A DNA stretch of 64,000 bases. Origin: Hydractinia symbiolongicarpus (taxonomy: Eukaryota > Cnidaria > Hydrozoa > Anthoathecata > Hydractiniidae). Both the position numbers and the translations under genes were made by a program. Position 1 is the stretch's first letter. Each line of letters begins with the position of its first letter. This document shows positions 60,196 to 64,000 of this stretch, in pieces. Where the stretch lies: contig NC_079878.1 in NCBI RefSeq assembly GCF_029227915.1, positions 23,835,501 through 23,899,500 on the forward strand, read 5' to 3'. The notes beneath the pieces were generated by a model that did not search any database, was not told the origin of the DNA, and saw nothing but the letters and a program-made list of their open reading frames with translations.

Positions 60196-62625
60196 GAATT
60201 AAATTCAATGTTCTCGGAAATATAATTCCGGCCAAGAATTTTTCCAGTTTTAATTTTATGTTTTCACAATAAAAGAATACGTTTTTATTGTTAAAAGTTC
60301 GTGATTCGCTAACCTCAATGCTCGTCAATTTGTTCAAAGGCATTTTTATGGGCAAAGGAAACTAATTACAATTTGTTCACAAAATTTTGTTTTTTATTTA
60401 CTTAAAATAATTATATAGGATACAGTTTTTAACGTTCAAAAAGCCCTCAACCTTCTCCGAAAGAGAGGAGACATCGTTTTGCCCCAAAATTTGCCACAAA
60501 TGTTTGTTAAAGTATTTGAGAAAAATTAGATGACGTCATTCAATATATGATGACGTCATCTTGAGTTCCACCACGAATAAAGGTCAAACCAGTGGAACAT
60601 AAACCCTGGGATAAAAAAGTGGTTGTTCGCCCCCCACACCTTCACCCCCTAACCCGGATAGGGTTAAAGCTTATTTTACCGAAAAGACGAGTGGAGATCA
60701 TATAAAAGGCATCTTAAAGTTGTTAAGGGATCTACAAATTTTGACAAATTTTCGTTGGTTCTTAAGATATACGTCCTTATGCAAATTTTTATGCAGTATT
60801 AATAAAAGAATTAGTTTTCAAAAATCGTTTTTTGTATCACGGTTAAAAATATTTCAAAATATACTTATAAAATATACTTATAAAATATCCTTTAGGGTGA
60901 AGAAAAAAATCGTTTCCTTTTTTTTTGACTTTTGAAATTCATATATACTCGTCCGGTGACATTTTCTTGCAGTTTCCGTATGTATTCGATGTTACTTCCG
61001 CTAGCGAAAATACTCCTTTCATTCGTATGATGTATTTCGCAGCTTGTCGTACTCCAAAGACAAATATATACTTTAGTCTGTGACGCTATAACTATATCAC
61101 GCAACCAGCAACCTTATTTAACATTTTTCAACCCTGAAAATAATATTTTTTTACGTTCATACGTTTATAGCTCTTTTCGAAAAAGAGCAAACGGTATCAC
61201 TTGAGCAGTGATCCCGCAAGCGGCAGACCGTAGAATTTCTAGTTTGGCAGGGATGTTAGCCAAGTACTGATCATCAACAATGCGCTGCTGCGCGGCACAA
61301 CTTAGTCACCCGACTTCTTATTTTTGACCAGTCCTTGATTTTCGTGTGTCCATCATACTTGGTTTTAACATTTCTCTATATATATTTATATTTTAATGTC
61401 TTTTTATATATTTTAACTGGACAGCCATTACTTCACATGTATGTCCAGTATAAATATTTGCTAAATAAAAAAATAAAAATTGCCCAAAATGTGGTGGAAA
61501 TGAGGCCTACTGGCATCAGGGCAGGTATCCGCTGGAAACATTGACAACTTCGTAGTTCTTGTTATATAGATTTATATATAGTTTTTTGGTTTAAAACGCA
61601 CAAAATTACTCTCACAATTCCAGTAAATGAGGATGGGTGTTCCTGTACTTTAGTCAAACAATAAGTACAGATAATAACAAACTTGCAGTTTAAATGTGTG
61701 CTCTGCTTACACTTTTTTCATTTTTTTATTGGTTTTTGTACTCGATATGTACTTTCCCGGGTATAACGAGCGCTCATTTTTGTAATATATCGCAAAGTTT
61801 AACATTGCCTTTAAAGTTCCGCTAATTATGCGAAATTATGACGTCATCAACTATCTTTAAAAATGCAATTGATGCCATCGAGCTTAATTATAATAAATAA
61901 GTATTTAAAGTTTATGTTAAATGATAAAAATGCCAAACTGAATGACTAAAAACATTTTTAACCCTATATGTCTTTGCAAAATGGAGAATGTACAACACCT
62001 TCTAATGTAATGTTCAAAATCTACAGAAACAATCAAGATATTTTGAAAAGATATCTGAGTTTCTAGACAACTTTAAATTTCTTTCATTTTAAATGACCTT
62101 GTTCTTCACAAGAGTTAAGCTTTAAGATTAAAAATACTTAAAGGCTGAAGTGATTGTAAATGTTGTCCATCATTGCACCAACTTTTATGCAGTTCGTAAA
62201 AAATAAAGTTAGAACCAAACTGCTTGAAAATTTATTATAAATTTTGTAGTTATCATACTATGGCGCATGGTGTTAGTTTCACTTTGCTTTCACTAAATTT
62301 TAAAGCTTGTACAGAAGTGTACCTCCACCAATATAAAGCTGCTGAATTTTTAACTTTAAAATCACTGCACTGGCTAAGACAAATTATTCTCGACAAACTA
62401 TTTATTTACAATATAAAACAAACAATTAAATAAGCAAACAAACAAACAAGCGATGTGACAACCGTTGTTAAGTCGTGATTACACTTTTTGCTATTGTTAT
62501 CGCATTATCTCGAATTTCCAAATAAGTTTCTAAGGTACGCCTAAAGGACAAAACGTACACAGAACAAACATAAGAATCTACTTTTAATTTCGCTCTCGAA
62601 AATGTTTGTAACGTGGTGGTGAAAG
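60196..62625. other. Intergenic, downstream of the PKA gene
   Basis: It holds two GATGACGTCAT words at 60531-60541 and 60550-60560, a short hairpin at 61171-61189 (GCTCTTTTCGAAAAAGAGC) and the dispersed repeat at 61815-62120. No gene is recognised. TTTATT at 62401-62406 could serve as an AATAAA signal for the minus-strand PKA gene. Confidence 0.4.
61815..62120 (+). repeat. Dispersed repeat related to 48700-48920
   Basis: Shares the GCTAATTATGCGAAAT-ATGACGTCAT opening, a TTAATTATAATAAATAAGTA segment and a GTTTCTAGACAA segment with the other copy. Lengths differ by internal insertions. Confidence 0.5.
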
Positions 62626-63689
62626 CTACTTCGACGTTCCATTGAGTTCATTAGAAATACTGTTAATTCCCAATTTTTTCCGTTCCTCTTCATATTTATG
62701 TACATTGCGTTTCATAATTTCAACACAAGGTCCAAGCAATCTTTCAAACGCGTTTATGTTCAGCACAGCACATTTAGTATCATCAGTGTACGAATAGACT
62801 GAAGCTACACGTGGCTTTTGTAAAACTAGCGCCAATTCACCGAAGTATCGACCTCGGTTTAGCTTAACTACTTCTTGTTCTGTATTTGTATTTTTGTCTG
62901 TAACACGCACAGACACTTCTCCCTGCATGATAAAATACATGTTGGTTGCAGAATCACCTTCTTTTATAATTTCCTCACCTTTGGAGAAGCGCTTCTCGTC
63001 TAAAGCATCAGTAAGGTTCATCAACTCGTATGGTGTCAAAGAATCGAGCATCGAAACACCCATCAAAAGAGTTTCGAACGTTTTCCGTTTTTTAGCGGTT
63101 GCTTTTACAACTATTTGTCGAAATGTTTTTTGGTCTAACCCCCATAAGATACCTTCGCCTGTGGCCATAATGGTGGCATTTCTTGGACAGTTATATAACA
63201 ACGCTAGTTCTCCAAAGAAACCTTTATCTTGTAACGTAGCGACTTTTTTCTCTCCATCACCGTCTTTAATTAAAACGTCGTATTTACCTTCCTCAATGAC
63301 GTAAAAGTTATCACCGTCATCACCTTGACGAATTATAACATCGCCTTCTTTGACGCGTTTTTCAAACATAGCGTCGAAAAGAATTCGCTTTTGCTCGGCG
63401 TCGCATTTTTCGAAAAATATTATCCCCTTTGCTGCTTCTTCTAAACATTTTAATTGTTCGGAAGTCTTTGGGTTGACGACAATTATTTCACTTTCTTCAT
63501 CTTCTGCAGTTGGGTCGTAGGATTCAGCTGCGACAGCCTGTCGTCGACCACGTGCTGGAGGTGGAACGAAATCATCATCGTCCATGTTCACACTTGTTTC
63601 AGTATTTTCTTTAACTTTGTGTGAAGTTTTTATTTGTGCGTTAAGACTGTTGTTAGAGGATTCAATTGGACTCTTTCTGCATGCGAGAC
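62626..63689 (-). CDS. cAMP-dependent protein kinase regulatory subunit (type II-like), 3' exon, partial
   Basis: Inhibitory cAMP-binding subunit of PKA. This 1064-base exon runs from an acceptor (TTGTTAG) at 63690 to the stop at 62626. The first in-frame ATG upstream lies in the intron and is not the real start. In order: a linker, the inhibitor site RGRRQAVAAES, the bridge NPKTSEQLKCLEEAAKG (type II-like), cyclic-nucleotide domain A with cassette FGELALLYNCPRNATI, and domain B with cassette FGELALVLQKPRVASV. Both cassettes keep the cAMP-contacting Glu and Arg. The C-terminal helix EIMKRNVHKYEEE is present. The inhibitor site has Ala where type II subunits normally have the phosphorylated Ser, so it reads as a pseudosubstrate like type I. 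The N-terminal dimerisation/docking exon is missing and must lie beyond 64000 or be undetected. Confidence 0.93.
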
Positions 63690-64000
63690 CTAACAAACAA
63701 GCAAACAAAAAAAGTTTTTATTTATGTGGATAAAAAATTGTTTTGTTAGATCACTCAGTATTATTTCTATCTTTATTGCAGTGCTGAAGATCTGCTAGCT
63801 ATCTGTCTGTCTGTAACGAGTATGGATCACTGAATTCTCGTGGATGTTTTCACGGGCTTCTGAATATTTTTACCCTAACATATTTTTGTTTAAATTAAAA
63901 ACAGAAATAAGACTGAAAATAGACTAGTAAAAATGCAATTATTTTTTATATATCAACAAATTTTTTGATTATCAATTGTTGAACCACATAGAACCACAGA
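63690..64000. other. Intron of the PKA regulatory gene
   Basis: Upstream intron sequence. It contains the third copy of the dispersed repeat (63798-63866). No docking-domain exon was found here. Confidence 0.6.
63798..63866 (+). repeat. Dispersed repeat, copy C (shorter)
   Basis: ATCTGTCTGTCTGTAACGAG and TCTCGTGGATGTTTTCACGGG correspond to the two conserved blocks of the copies at 40455 and 51233, with the middle shortened. Confidence 0.5.

Overview
The window is AT-rich, intron-bearing animal DNA with canonical GT-AG introns, long gene-poor stretches and many decayed transposons. A multi-exon TRAF gene and a PKA regulatory subunit show a metazoan. A spliced gene that looks like the CfTX/CaTX jellyfish toxin family points to a cnidarian, most likely a medusozoan. 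The species cannot be read from the sequence.

Layout. (1) 1-10.5 kb: a six-exon TRAF gene on + (551 aa: RING, TRAF zinc fingers, coiled coil, MATH). Its introns hold two LINE relics and a repeat-derived element. (2) 10.7-15.4 kb: a long ATT microsatellite, a zinc-finger scrap and a 5'-truncated LINE with an intact RT core and a TAAA tail. (3) 16.9-28.1 kb, minus strand: a four-exon secreted toxin-like gene (521 aa). Its 7.9 kb first intron contains a complete DNA transposon. (4) 20.15-27.46 kb: that transposon, the most interesting object here. It is P-element-like, with about 31-bp perfect terminal inverted repeats, an 8-bp target duplication and an 11-bp subterminal inverted repeat. It carries two convergent, fully open, intron-containing genes. 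One encodes an 889-aa P-type transposase whose N-terminus resembles the zinc-binding N-terminal region of RAG1 instead of a THAP domain. The other encodes a 493-aa zinc-finger protein of unknown function. (5) 28.1-58.0 kb: a roughly 30 kb gene desert with a TTAA MITE, a TA MITE and a truncated relative, SINE heads, a 128-bp tandem array, a 346-bp tandem duplication, an RT relic, a near-perfect 20-bp hairpin and an unusually good heat-shock-element match. (6) 58.0-58.8 kb: a secreted acidic protein with an eight-cysteine C-terminal domain. (7) 62.6-63.7 kb, minus strand: the large 3' exon of a PKA regulatory subunit whose N-terminal docking exon lies outside the window.

The host genes show no operon-like or pathway relationship. 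The only clear functional unit made of several parts is the two-gene transposon. Splice models were derived by eye from frame continuity and GT-AG signals. They fit exactly in phase for the TRAF gene, both transposon genes and the toxin-like gene, but have not been tested against transcripts.
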